Of a DNA stretch of 41,784 nucleotides, positions 23,769 through 32,055 are shown one piece after another. Each line of letters opens with the position of its first letter. The first letter of the stretch is position 1. Below the pieces are notes generated by a model, which was not told the origin of the DNA, did not search any database, and saw only the letters and a program-made list of their open reading frames with translations. Both the position numbers and the translations under genes were made by a program. Source of the stretch: Bacillota bacterium (GTDB taxonomy: Bacteria > Bacillota > Clostridia > Lachnospirales > Lachnospiraceae). The stretch is taken from assembly GCA_023423335.1 (NCBI GenBank), contig JAFAFU010000036.1, positions 1 through 41,784 of the forward strand, written 5' to 3'.

Positions 23769-24449
23769 ATGAAGAAAAAATATTTGGTAACCTTTATAAC
23801 CTGCTTTCTGCTGGTGATCGCAGGTGTATGCTACAGCATTACTTATATGGACTTAGGGGCTGCTCCGGTGATAACGACCCTGGACCCGTCTTCTGTCAGG
23901 AAGCCGGATGCGGGAGACGGTGAGGATAACGCGGAGGTCAAAGAGACAGGCTTAGAATCAGGGAAAGTATCCGGCAATAAGGAAAATTCCCTGCCCGGGG
24001 ATATCATCTATATCCATCTGTGCGGGGCAGTTCGGAAACCATCGGTTTATCAGGTGGAAAGAGGAGTACGGCTGGTGGAGGTTATTGAACTGGCAGGAGG
24101 ACTTACGGAGGCTGCCGCAGGGGACTCTGTTAACCAGGCAATGACAGTCGAGGATGGACAGCGGATCTATGTCCCGACCGTGGAAGAAGTGAAGGAACAG
24201 GGCGCCGAAGCCTATATTACGGAAGCTGGTACGAATGGGCAGGAGAATAGGCTTAAGCTGATTAACATCAACAAAGCGGATGCGTCTGAGCTGATGGAAC
24301 TTCCGGGAATCGGACAAGCGAAAGCGAATAGTATTATTGCTTACCGAAGTGCCAATGGAAAATTTGGTTCAATTGAAGAACTGATGAATATTCCGGGGAT
24401 CAAAGAAGGACTGTTTGGGCAGCTTGCTTCTTATATCACAGTTAATTAA
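23769..24449 (+). CDS. comEA: Competence protein ComEA (SLBB plus helix-hairpin-helix)
   Basis: Membrane-anchored DNA receptor for natural transformation. From the chosen ATG the 226-residue protein has an N-terminal membrane segment (residues 4-24), a low-complexity linker, an SLBB domain (IYIHLCGAVRKPSVYQVERG to DGQRIYVP, about residues 80-140), and a C-terminal double helix-hairpin-helix DNA-binding domain (ININKADASELMELPGIG, then FGSIEELMNIPGIKEG). This order is the ComEA standard. Upstream in-frame ATGs at 23700, 23760 and 23763 exist; the ATG at 23769 has GGGG nine bases before it. comEC is 3.4 kb downstream, with a two-component operon between them. Confidence 0.9.
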   Translation: MKKKYLVTFITCFLLVIAGVCYSITYMDLGAAPVITTLDPSSVRKPDAGDGEDNAEVKETGLESGKVSGNKENSLPGDIIYIHLCGAVRKPSVYQVERGVRLVEVIELAGGLTEAAAGDSVNQAMTVEDGQRIYVPTVEEVKEQGAEAYITEAGTNGQENRLKLININKADASELMELPGIGQAKANSIIAYRSANGKFGSIEELMNIPGIKEGLFGQLASYITVN

Positions 24450-24466
24450 ATATCACAGTTAATTAA
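24433..24466 (+). repeat. 17-bp tandem duplication across the comEA stop codon
   Basis: ATATCACAGTTAATTAA occurs twice head to tail (24433-24449 and 24450-24466). The first copy ends exactly with the comEA stop codon. A second imperfect duplication follows at about 24465-24510 (AAGGAATGRCAG...TTATAACA twice). Confidence 0.85.
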
Positions 24467-24535
24467 AGGAATGGCAGCGGGTTATAACAGAAGGAATGAC
24501 AGTTATAACATTATGATAAAGAATGAGGTGAAGGA

Positions 24536-25231
24536 ATGGCGAAGAGAGTACTTGTGGTAGACGATGAGAAATTGATAGTGAAGGGGATACGCTTCAGCCT
24601 GGAGCAGGACGGTATGGAGGTGGACTGCGCCTATGATGGCGAGGAAGCATTGGAGGCCGCAAAGAAAAAGGAATATGATGTTGTACTGCTGGATGTCATG
24701 CTGCCGAAGCTGTCCGGTTTTGAGGTATGTCAGCAGATCCGCGAATTTTCTTCCATGCCGATCATCATGCTTACGGCTAAGGGAGATGATATGGATAAGA
24801 TTCTCGGCCTGGAATACGGAGCCGATGATTATATCACGAAGCCCTTCAATATTCTTGAGGTGAAGGCCAGGATTAAGGCGATTATACGCCGCAGCGGAAG
24901 AAATGTTCCTGCGGTGGAGGAGAATAAGGCCGCGGTATTTGGGGATATGAAGATAGATTGTGAAAACAGAAGGGTTTATATTGGAGGCAAGGAGGTTAAC
25001 CTTACTGCCAAGGAATTTGATCTGCTGGAGCTGCTGGTATTTAATCCCAACAAGGTATACAGCCGTGAAAATCTGCTGAATATTGTATGGGGCTATGACT
25101 ATCCCGGTGATGTAAGGACCGTGGATGTGCACATCAGAAGACTCCGTGAAAAGATAGAGAGCAATCCAAGTGAACCGAAATATATACATACAAAATGGGG
25201 TGTTGGCTATTTTTTCCAGGATCAGGACTAA
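24536..25231 (+). CDS. Response regulator, OmpR/PhoB family
   Basis: A 231-residue DNA-binding response regulator. The receiver domain has the acidic pair DDE at residues 9-11, the phospho-acceptor Asp53 (VVLLDVMLPKLSG), Thr80 and Lys102 (YITKPFN). The C-terminal winged helix (residues about 135-230) has the OmpR pattern LTAKEFDLLELL, then VWGYDYPGDVRTVDVHIRRLREKI and TKWGVGYFF. All active-site residues are intact. The ribosome binding site is GAAGGA. The coding end overlaps the kinase frame downstream. It resembles WalR/PhoP/MtrA-like regulators; targets unknown. Confidence 0.92.
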   Translation: MAKRVLVVDDEKLIVKGIRFSLEQDGMEVDCAYDGEEALEAAKKKEYDVVLLDVMLPKLSGFEVCQQIREFSSMPIIMLTAKGDDMDKILGLEYGADDYITKPFNILEVKARIKAIIRRSGRNVPAVEENKAAVFGDMKIDCENRRVYIGGKEVNLTAKEFDLLELLVFNPNKVYSRENLLNIVWGYDYPGDVRTVDVHIRRLREKIESNPSEPKYIHTKWGVGYFFQDQD

Positions 25232-26645
25232 GCTGCGTTTTCTTAATAGCATGAGAATCTATATGCTACTGATATTCATCGTAGTAGGTGTAGTTCCTTT
25301 AAGCTTTTTTTCTTATTTAATACTTGGTAATTATGAAGATAATACGGTCAATAACAGAATGACGGTACTTCAGAATCAGGCCAATATCCTTGGCAACATG
25401 CTTCAGAAAACCGGTTATCTTACCATGGCAAAAGTTCCGGAAATGGATACCGAGGTTGCCCGGACCGCTGAGTTCTATCAGGGTAAGATTCTGATTATTA
25501 ATAACAATCTGAACATCGTAAAGGATTCCTATGGGCTGGAGACAGGGAAATACCTTATATCAAAGGAAGTCATCCAGTGCTTTAACAATGGGACCATCGG
25601 CAGGAGCTATGACGAAAACAGCCAAAATCTGAAGCTGACGTATCCGATCAAGGATAACGTCACGCAGGATGTGATCGGTGTCATTGTCATGAACTCATCT
25701 ACCAAGGACATGCGAATCATCCTAAACAGCCTGGAGAAGCGGGCTGTTTTGTTCTCCGTTACCTTCGCTGTAATCATTGTAGTGTTCGCCATCTATTTTT
25801 CCGGTAAGCTGACCAAGCCCCTGACCTCGGTTGTAAATTCCATTGACCGTCTGACGGAAGGCTATATGGATGAGAAGCTGTCAATTAAGGGGTACTATGA
25901 GATTGAGAAAATATCCGATTCCTTCAATCAGATGGTGTCACGTCTGCAGAAGCTGGAGAATTCCAGACAGGAATTTGTTTCGAATGTATCCCATGAGCTG
26001 AAAACTCCGATCACCTCCATTAAGGTTCTGGCAGATTCCCTGATCATGCAGGAGGATGCCCCGGTAGAGCTTTACCGTGAATTCCTGACGGATATTACCG
26101 ATGAGATCGAGAGGGAGAATAAGATCATTAATGACCTGCTGTCTCTGGTGAAGCTGGATAAGACTGCCGGTGACATGAATATCACCGCAATTAATATCAA
26201 TGAGCTGCTGGAACAGATATTGAAGCGTCTGAGACCGATTGCCAAACGGCGCAATATTGAGATGATATATGAGAGCTTCCGGCCGGTAATTGCGGAGGCG
26301 GATGAGGTGAAGCTGTCTCTTGCCCTCTCCAATCTGATCGAAAATGCGATTAAATATAATATAGAGGATGGATGGGTACGGGTTTCCCTGAATGCGGACC
26401 ATAAGTATTTCTTTATTAAGATCTCCGATTCCGGTATCGGAATCCCTGAGGATGCCCAGGACTTTATTTTTGAACGTTTTTACCGGGTGGATAAGGCAAG
26501 ATCACGGGAATCGGGAGGCACCGGTCTTGGCCTGGCGATTACCAAAAATGTCATCCAGATGCACCGGGGCGCAATCAAGGTTTACAGTAAAGAAGGCGAG
26601 GGCACTACCTTTAATGTCAGGATTCCTTTAAACTACATTGCATAA
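25170..26645 (+). CDS. Sensor histidine kinase with extracytoplasmic sensor and HAMP domain
   Basis: A 491-residue membrane kinase. Transmembrane helix 1 is at about residues 30-52; an extracytoplasmic sensor follows (53-190, a Cache/PAS-like size); helix 2 is at 192-211; HAMP at 212-262; phospho-acceptor His275 lies in VSHELKTPITS; the ATP-binding domain shows NLIENAIKYN (N box), DSGIGIP (G1), FERFYR and GGTGLGLAI (G2). All catalytic motifs are intact. The start is uncertain: GTG 25170 overlaps the regulator by 62 bases, and the ATG at 25251 lacks a good ribosome binding site. Translational coupling to the regulator is likely. A GerMN lipoprotein gene follows 61 bases later. Confidence 0.9.
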   Translation: MNRNIYIQNGVLAIFSRIRTKLRFLNSMRIYMLLIFIVVGVVPLSFFSYLILGNYEDNTVNNRMTVLQNQANILGNMLQKTGYLTMAKVPEMDTEVARTAEFYQGKILIINNNLNIVKDSYGLETGKYLISKEVIQCFNNGTIGRSYDENSQNLKLTYPIKDNVTQDVIGVIVMNSSTKDMRIILNSLEKRAVLFSVTFAVIIVVFAIYFSGKLTKPLTSVVNSIDRLTEGYMDEKLSIKGYYEIEKISDSFNQMVSRLQKLENSRQEFVSNVSHELKTPITSIKVLADSLIMQEDAPVELYREFLTDITDEIERENKIINDLLSLVKLDKTAGDMNITAININELLEQILKRLRPIAKRRNIEMIYESFRPVIAEADEVKLSLALSNLIENAIKYNIEDGWVRVSLNADHKYFFIKISDSGIGIPEDAQDFIFERFYRVDKARSRESGGTGLGLAITKNVIQMHRGAIKVYSKEGEGTTFNVRIPLNYIA

Positions 26646-26706
26646 ACCGCGTGAAGCAATCAATCCGGGTCAGGAGAATTGTTCCGGCCTGGTGACGGAG
26701 GAAATT

Positions 26707-27633
26707 ATGAAAAAACTATCGGGCTTATGTCTCATACTGTTTATTCTGACGGCATTTTTTACCGGCTGTGATAAGAAGGATAACGGGCAGGACGACAAGA
26801 AGGCATATTATAATATCTACTACCTCAACACAAAAGCCTCGGGGATTGCCAGTGAGAGCTATGCACCGGTAAAAGCTACGAGGGAGGAGCTGGTCGAGGA
26901 GCTTTTGAATGCCCTGAGGAAGGAACCGGAGAATGTTGTTTATAAGAAGGCGCTTCCGGACACCGTGACGATCCGGGAGTATAATTTCAATGAGGATGGC
27001 AGCCTGACAATCAACTTTGAGGCGAATTACAATGAGCTTAAGGGAATACCGGAGGTTCTCTGCAGGGCAGCGATAGTCAAAACCCTCAGCCAGATTCCCG
27101 ATGTGGACTATATAAAATTCAATGTAAACAGCCAGCCCCTGATCGATTCGAACGGAACACAGATCGGTTTGATGACGGACGAGGATTTTATTGAGAGCAC
27201 AGGAGCAGCGACCAGCTATAAGGTGATTCTGTATTTTGCTGCGGAAGGCGGGAAAACCCTGGTCGCCTCGGATAAGGTAATATATTATACCGGTAATGGT
27301 TCCATCGAAGAGACAATAATTAACCAGCTGATTAACGGACCCACCGAGCTTGGCATGCATAAGACCATACCGGAGGGGACTACGCTTCTGAATGTAAATA
27401 GCAGAGAGGGAATCTGCTATGTGGATTTTAATGAGAAATTCCGTAATGTGATTCCTGATATATCGGCCGAAGCTACCATTTACTCTATCGTAAACTCCCT
27501 GGTGGAGCTGCCCGGTATTAATAAGGTTCAATTCCAGATCAATGGCGCTTTGGTGGAGACCTTCCATGATTTGAAGGACTTTAACGGCTTTTTTGAACGT
27601 AACCTGGATATTATCAATGTCAGCAGCAAATAG
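26707..27633 (+). CDS. Lipoprotein with two GerMN domains
   Basis: A 308-residue lipoprotein. The N-terminus has a lipobox (AFFTGC, Cys at about residue 20), preceded by a hydrophobic signal and followed by an acidic/basic linker. Two GerMN (sporulation/germination) repeats follow, one at about residues 35-160 (with EELVEELLNALRKEP) and one at about 170-295 (IEETIINQLINGPTE, then GICYVDFNEKFRN). The ATG at 26707 has GGAGG five bases upstream. It is the third gene of a regulator-kinase-lipoprotein unit. The arrangement is like mtrA-mtrB-lpqB of Actinobacteria, in which LpqB also has a GerMN domain and modulates the kinase. Confidence 0.87.
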   Translation: MKKLSGLCLILFILTAFFTGCDKKDNGQDDKKAYYNIYYLNTKASGIASESYAPVKATREELVEELLNALRKEPENVVYKKALPDTVTIREYNFNEDGSLTINFEANYNELKGIPEVLCRAAIVKTLSQIPDVDYIKFNVNSQPLIDSNGTQIGLMTDEDFIESTGAATSYKVILYFAAEGGKTLVASDKVIYYTGNGSIEETIINQLINGPTELGMHKTIPEGTTLLNVNSREGICYVDFNEKFRNVIPDISAEATIYSIVNSLVELPGINKVQFQINGALVETFHDLKDFNGFFERNLDIINVSSK

Positions 27634-27648
27634 CCGGCTTTGGCGCTG

Positions 27649-27859
27649 GTAGTCACAGTTCAGACCCCGACCAAAGAGAATGATATCATTTCGGCCAATG
27701 TTTCCGAAGTCGGAGCCGCTTTCGCTTAATTGCATTACGTAGCGGTACATAAGGCTCTAAAAGACAGAGCCTAAATACCGACGAATGCAAATACTCCTTT
27801 CCGAAAATCATTTGCCGAAATGATGTTGTATCACTGGTTAGGGTCTGAACTGTAACTGC
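27649..27859. mobile_element. 211-bp near-complete palindrome, MITE-like
   Basis: Almost the whole span folds on itself. Outer arm: ACAGTTCAGACCC (27655-27667) pairs perfectly with 27841-27853, extended by AGT/ACT outside and ACCA/TGGT inside. Middle: ATCATTTCGGC (27685-27695) pairs with 27814-27824. Inner: TTGCATT (27730-27736) with 27784-27790, CGGTA (27743-27747) with 27776-27780, and AGGCTCT (27752-27758) with 27766-27772 around loop AAAAGAC. No ORF is encoded. Imperfect long palindromes like this are typical of miniature inverted-repeat elements; a clear target-site duplication is not evident. It separates the GerMN gene from comEC. Confidence 0.7.
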
Positions 27860-27902
27860 GGGTATGCGGCGAAGGGCGATATAATTGGGAGGTGGTTGGA
27901 AT

Positions 27903-30344
27903 TTGGTTAAAAGACCTTTGGTCTGGGTATTTGGTGCTTATCTGAGCGGCTTGCTTCTCGGATGGCACCGGTTCCCTTTTTTCTTCGTGCTGCTTCTTAT
28001 TATACTAAGCAGCATCGTCTTATATCTTCTGATGTTTGCCGTAAAAACCCGCTATATAAGCCGCAGGGACGGCTTTCTGTGGTGCCTGCCTCTGATGTTA
28101 CTGCTTGGCTTTGGTGCCATAGGGCAGCGAATGGAACCTCCTGCCGCGGACCTGGCCTTCGGAGAAGAGGCAGAAGGAACTGTCATCGGTGAAATCAGGC
28201 AGATTATTGCAAAATCCTCTGGTTCGGTCCTATATCTTAAGAATAACCGGATTACCGTTTCCGGCGGGGATACCTATCCCGTGGATCATATTATCCTCCA
28301 TGCTTCAGAAGCTCAAAGCTTTCGTATCGGAAATAAACTTCATGTCTCAGGCCGGATATATAAATTTGCCGAGCCTTCCAATCCCGGTCAGTTCAATGAA
28401 CGGATGTATTATAAAATCCAGAATATTGATTACAAGGTAATTCCGGAAGATATCGTGATACTGGATGCCGGCTATTCCAGATTCCATGCCGTATTGGACA
28501 AAGTCAAGCAGGGTATCCTTGCAGTCTATAAGCAAATCCTGCCGGAGAAGGAAGCAGGTACTCTTGTGGCCATGCTGCTGGGAGAAAAATATCTGCTGGA
28601 CGAAGAGCTGAAGCAGTTATATCAGGAAAACGGCATCTCCCATATTCTTGCGATCTCCGGGCTTCATATCTCGCTCATCGGAGTAGCTTTCTTTCATTTC
28701 TTAAGAAAATGCAGGGCAGGTCTTCTGCTGTCTTCCCTTATCTCAATTTTGCTGATGTATTGTTACGGGGTACTTACGAATTTTAGTGTATCGACCAACC
28801 GTGCCGTTGTTATGTTTGTTGTCATGCTTCTTGCCCGAATATTAGGAAAGACCTATGATATGCTTTCCGCAACTGCCTTAAGTGCTTTTCTGATTCTCCT
28901 TCAAAATCCTCTGCAGCTGTTTTCGGCCGGATTTCTTCTATCCTTTGGAGCGGTTCTTGGCATCGGGCTTTTATTGCCCTGTCTCAGAGGTCTGACGAAA
29001 GTAAAATCCTCCCTGCTGTACGGTGTTTTCGTCAGTATCAGTGCACAGCTGATGACCCTTCCGCTGATCCTGTACTTCTTTTACCAGCTCCCGGTTTATA
29101 GCGTGCTGATAAATCTGCTGATCCTGCCTGCGATGTCAGCCCTGATGCTGTCAGCTCTGGCGGCGGGAATTCTGGGGTTGATCAGCCTGCCCGCAGGTGT
29201 ATTTTTAGTCGGCGGGGCAAACTATATATTACGGTTCTATGAATGGCTTTGCAGGCTTGGCAGCAGTCTTCCCGCCAATTTGTATACCACAGGGAGGCCG
29301 GGTATGGCCAGAATCCTGCTGTATCTGGTCCTGCTGGCTTGCTTTCTTTGGGTGGCAGGAAAGGATAGAAGGAAAAGGGTACTGCTTCTTCCCGTAGCCG
29401 CCCTGGTACTGCTCCTGGCACCGGTAAGACCCTCCGGGTTATCTGTTACCCTGCTGGATGTCGGGCAGGGGGAAGCAATCTTTATGAGAAGTCCGTCGGG
29501 CACCACTTACCTGATTGATGGAGGAAGCTCCAGCCTGGGTCATGTGGGCACCTATTGTCTGACTCCCTTCTTATTGTCGGAGGGGGTGGATCGTATTGAC
29601 TATGCCATTGTTTCCCATGCGGATGCTGACCACATCAATGGACTGGGGGAGTTGCTGGAGGGGAAAAAGATAGAGATAAAGCATTTGGTTATGTCCGGAA
29701 TAAAGCATTCGGATACGGCCGGGCATCCGGCATCCGATGAAAACCAGGCATTTGATTACTCTGCTGCGAAAGGAACGAAGCTTGTTTCCCGGAATAAAAA
29801 GGAGGCAGAGGAGGCATATCTGGAGCTGATCCGCCTTGCAACGGAGAATGGAACGGATATCAGGTACCTGACCGCCGGTGACTGTATCCGGGATAATCCT
29901 GTGTCCATCCGATGTCTGCATCCGGCGGAAGAATTCCAATGGACAACAGGAAATTCCTATTCCCTGGTCTTAAGCATAAATTACGGGGATTTTGATCTCC
30001 TTTTGACCGGAGATCTTGAGAGGGAGGGAGAAAGGCGGATTATGAGGCAGTTACAGGCTTCGCATCCGGAAGATGGTTCCGGGAATACCACGGACTATGA
30101 TGTGCTGAAGGTAGCGCATCACGGTTCGAAGACCGCAACGATGGAGGATTTTCTGGAATTGATCCGACCGGAATATGCCTTAGTATCCTGCGGGAAGGAT
30201 AACCGCTATGGGCATCCCCACCCGGAACTGATTGCCCGCCTGGAGCAATCCGGGTGTGAAACCATGATTTCTTATGAAAGCGGTGCGGTTATGCTTGCTA
30301 CGGATGGGAGGCGGCTGCGGATTACGACCTATAAACAGAAGTAA
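27903..30344 (+). CDS. comEC: DNA internalization protein ComEC/Rec2
   Basis: Forms the membrane channel that carries one DNA strand into the cell during transformation. The 813-residue protein has an N-terminal membrane/OB region, a central Competence domain with many helices and the motif ISHILAISGLHISLIG near residues 250-265, and a C-terminal metallo-beta-lactamase-like domain (from LLDVGQGEAIFMRSP) with SHADADHINGL as the metal-binding H-x-D-x-D-H and AHHGSKTAT later. Both domains are complete. The start is taken as TTG 27903, ten bases after GGAGG; an in-frame TTG at 27885 lies before that site. The palindrome ends 43 bases before the start. Confidence 0.93.
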   Translation: MVKRPLVWVFGAYLSGLLLGWHRFPFFFVLLLIILSSIVLYLLMFAVKTRYISRRDGFLWCLPLMLLLGFGAIGQRMEPPAADLAFGEEAEGTVIGEIRQIIAKSSGSVLYLKNNRITVSGGDTYPVDHIILHASEAQSFRIGNKLHVSGRIYKFAEPSNPGQFNERMYYKIQNIDYKVIPEDIVILDAGYSRFHAVLDKVKQGILAVYKQILPEKEAGTLVAMLLGEKYLLDEELKQLYQENGISHILAISGLHISLIGVAFFHFLRKCRAGLLLSSLISILLMYCYGVLTNFSVSTNRAVVMFVVMLLARILGKTYDMLSATALSAFLILLQNPLQLFSAGFLLSFGAVLGIGLLLPCLRGLTKVKSSLLYGVFVSISAQLMTLPLILYFFYQLPVYSVLINLLILPAMSALMLSALAAGILGLISLPAGVFLVGGANYILRFYEWLCRLGSSLPANLYTTGRPGMARILLYLVLLACFLWVAGKDRRKRVLLLPVAALVLLLAPVRPSGLSVTLLDVGQGEAIFMRSPSGTTYLIDGGSSSLGHVGTYCLTPFLLSEGVDRIDYAIVSHADADHINGLGELLEGKKIEIKHLVMSGIKHSDTAGHPASDENQAFDYSAAKGTKLVSRNKKEAEEAYLELIRLATENGTDIRYLTAGDCIRDNPVSIRCLHPAEEFQWTTGNSYSLVLSINYGDFDLLLTGDLEREGERRIMRQLQASHPEDGSGNTTDYDVLKVAHHGSKTATMEDFLELIRPEYALVSCGKDNRYGHPHPELIARLEQSGCETMISYESGAVMLATDGRRLRITTYKQK

Positions 30345-30359
30345 AATGCAGACAAAGAC

Positions 30360-30405
30360 AGCAGAAGCCAAAGGTCCGAAACGGCCGTTCTGCTATCTTT
30401 TTCTT
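30360..30405 (+). terminator. Terminator of comEC
   Basis: AGCAGAA (30360-30366) and TTCTGCT (30388-30394) form a stem, extended by GCC/GGC with a small bulge, followed by ATCTTTTTC. It lies 16 bases after the stop. Confidence 0.75.
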
Positions 30406-30431
30406 TACAAATATAAAAATTATCCTATAAT
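30404..30431 (+). promoter_or_regulatory. Promoter of the murE-priA cluster
   Basis: TTTACA (30404-30409), 16 bases, TATAAT (30426-30431), directly behind the comEC terminator. The same -35/-10/spacer set occurs at maf. The transcript leader would be about 129 nt. Confidence 0.6.
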
Positions 30432-30435
30432 TATA

Positions 30436-30521
30436 TATGTGAAACTATATCTTAACAGGGGATGCCGCAGCGAAAAGTACGGCGGTGCAGGCCAGCTTAA
30501 ATTACACATAGGATATAGGAT
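30436..30521 (+). promoter_or_regulatory. Folded leader upstream of murE
   Basis: TATGTG (30436-30441) pairs with CACATA (30505-30510), and inside it TGCCGC (30463-30468) pairs with GCGG..CA (30482-30489) around the loop AGCGAAAAGTACG. At DNA level ATCCTATA (30422-30429) also pairs with TATAGGAT (30514-30521), making a larger palindrome that includes the promoter. It matches no riboswitch I know and has no terminator arm. Confidence 0.4.
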
Positions 30522-30566
30522 GGTAAATATACTATAATAAGGTTTTTATCATAAGGAGGCTTTAAA

Positions 30567-32030
30567 TTGTATCTGGATAATCTGTTAGAGCAATTAGAAT
30601 ATACCTGTCTTCAAGGAGACATCCATATTTCTGTCACAAATTTAGTATATGATTCCAGAAAGGCTTCGAAGGGATGTGTGTTCGTATGTGTTACCGGGGC
30701 GGTTTCGGACGGACACGATTATATCGGGGAAGTCACGGAAAAAGGAGCAGCAGCCATTATAGCGGAGAAGGATGCAGTCATACCGGAGCATGTAACAATG
30801 ATCCGGGTTGCGGATACCAGGGCGGCATTGGCCTGTATGGCTGCAGCATATTTCGGACATCCGGCCCAGAAGCTGACCACCATCGGAATCACGGGAACGA
30901 AGGGGAAGACCACCACCACCTATATGATCAAATCCATCCTGGAGGATACCGGAATTAAGACAGGACTGATCGGAACCATAGAGACAATCATCGGAGAGGA
31001 AGTGATTCCCGCGAATAATACTACGCCGGAATCCTTTGTGATACAGCAGACCTTTGCCAGGATGGTGGAAGAAGGCTGCAAATGTGTTGTTATGGAAGCC
31101 TCCTCCCAGGGGCTGATGCTGCACAGGATGGATGGCTTTACCTTTGACTATGGGATATTTACGAACATCGAACCGGATCATATCGGAGGAAATGAGCATA
31201 AGGATTTTGAAGATTATCTGAGCTGCAAGAGCAAGCTGTTCAAACAATGCAAATCGGGCCTGATTAATATCGATGATCATCATGCGATGGAGATACTGGA
31301 GGGGCATACCTGTACCGTGGAGACTTTCGGTTTTTCGGAAAAGGCGGATATCCGGGCAACGGATGTCCGGCTGTACCAAAAGCCCGGAACCCTCGGCGTT
31401 TCTTACCATGTAAGCGGAAAGCTGGATATGGACGTAGAGGTGGATGTCCCCGGGAAGTTCAATGTTTATAATTCTCTGTGTGCCATCGCACTCTGCAGAC
31501 ATTTTGATGTGGATCAGGAGCTGATCAAGAAAGCGCTTCAGAGGGTTAAGGTCCGGGGAAGAGTGGAGCTGGTGACTGCTTCTGATCAATACACACTGAT
31601 GATTGACTATGCCCATAATGCCATGAGCCTGAAGAGTCTGTTGTCGACCCTGCAGGAGTATCAGCCCAAACGGCTGGTTTGTATGTTCGGCTGCGGTGGA
31701 AACCGTTCCAGAGACCGCAGGTTTGAGATGGGTGAGATATCTTCCAATATGGCTGATCTTACCGTTATAACCTCGGATAATCCCAGATTTGAGGAACCTC
31801 AGGACATTATTAACGATATTATTGTCGGAGTAAAAAAGGGCCGCGGCGAATATGTGGAAATCATTGACCGTAAAGAGGCCATCCGTTACTGCATCGAGCA
31901 CGCGAAGGAGGGAGATGTCATCGTGATTGCCGGCAAGGGTCACGAGGACTATCAGGAAATCAAGGGCGTCAAGCATCATATGGATGACCGGGAGCTGATC
32001 CGTGAAGTCCTGGCCGAATTAAACTGCTGA
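30567..32030 (+). CDS. murE: UDP-N-acetylmuramoyl-tripeptide synthetase, MurE type
   Basis: Adds the third residue to UDP-MurNAc-L-Ala-D-Glu. The 487-residue Mur ligase has the ATP loop GITGTKGKTTTTYMI (near residues 110-124), the carbamylated-lysine region SCKSKLF, and the C-terminal SDNPRFEEP near residue 403; DNPR is the meso-diaminopimelate signature, so it should add DAP. Two usual MurE motifs differ: SSQGL in place of the common SSHAL, and DHIGGNEH in place of DHLDYHG. This marks a variant common in Clostridiales rather than the B. subtilis type. The start is TTG, seven bases after AAGGAGG. priA follows 25 bases later. Confidence 0.9.
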   Translation: MYLDNLLEQLEYTCLQGDIHISVTNLVYDSRKASKGCVFVCVTGAVSDGHDYIGEVTEKGAAAIIAEKDAVIPEHVTMIRVADTRAALACMAAAYFGHPAQKLTTIGITGTKGKTTTTYMIKSILEDTGIKTGLIGTIETIIGEEVIPANNTTPESFVIQQTFARMVEEGCKCVVMEASSQGLMLHRMDGFTFDYGIFTNIEPDHIGGNEHKDFEDYLSCKSKLFKQCKSGLINIDDHHAMEILEGHTCTVETFGFSEKADIRATDVRLYQKPGTLGVSYHVSGKLDMDVEVDVPGKFNVYNSLCAIALCRHFDVDQELIKKALQRVKVRGRVELVTASDQYTLMIDYAHNAMSLKSLLSTLQEYQPKRLVCMFGCGGNRSRDRRFEMGEISSNMADLTVITSDNPRFEEPQDIINDIIVGVKKGRGEYVEIIDRKEAIRYCIEHAKEGDVIVIAGKGHEDYQEIKGVKHHMDDRELIREVLAELNC

Positions 32031-32055
32031 TAAAGGTTCCCGTAAGGAGGCTGCC

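Noticed and set aside
24503..25252. A 249-codon minus-strand frame opposite the response regulator
   Set aside because: Fully antisense to an intact OmpR-type gene; no domain signals.
26725..27750. A 341-codon minus-strand frame covering the GerMN gene and part of the palindrome
   Set aside because: No domain, no ribosome binding site, and it runs into non-coding sequence at one end; the plus-strand lipoprotein explains the region.
30436..30521. c-di-GMP (GEMM) or fluoride riboswitch before murE
   Set aside because: The conserved cores of those classes are absent.
30642..31979. A 445-codon open frame on the minus strand opposite murE
   Set aside because: It lies wholly within a well-supported gene, has no ribosome binding site or recognisable domain, and its composition is that expected of an antisense frame.
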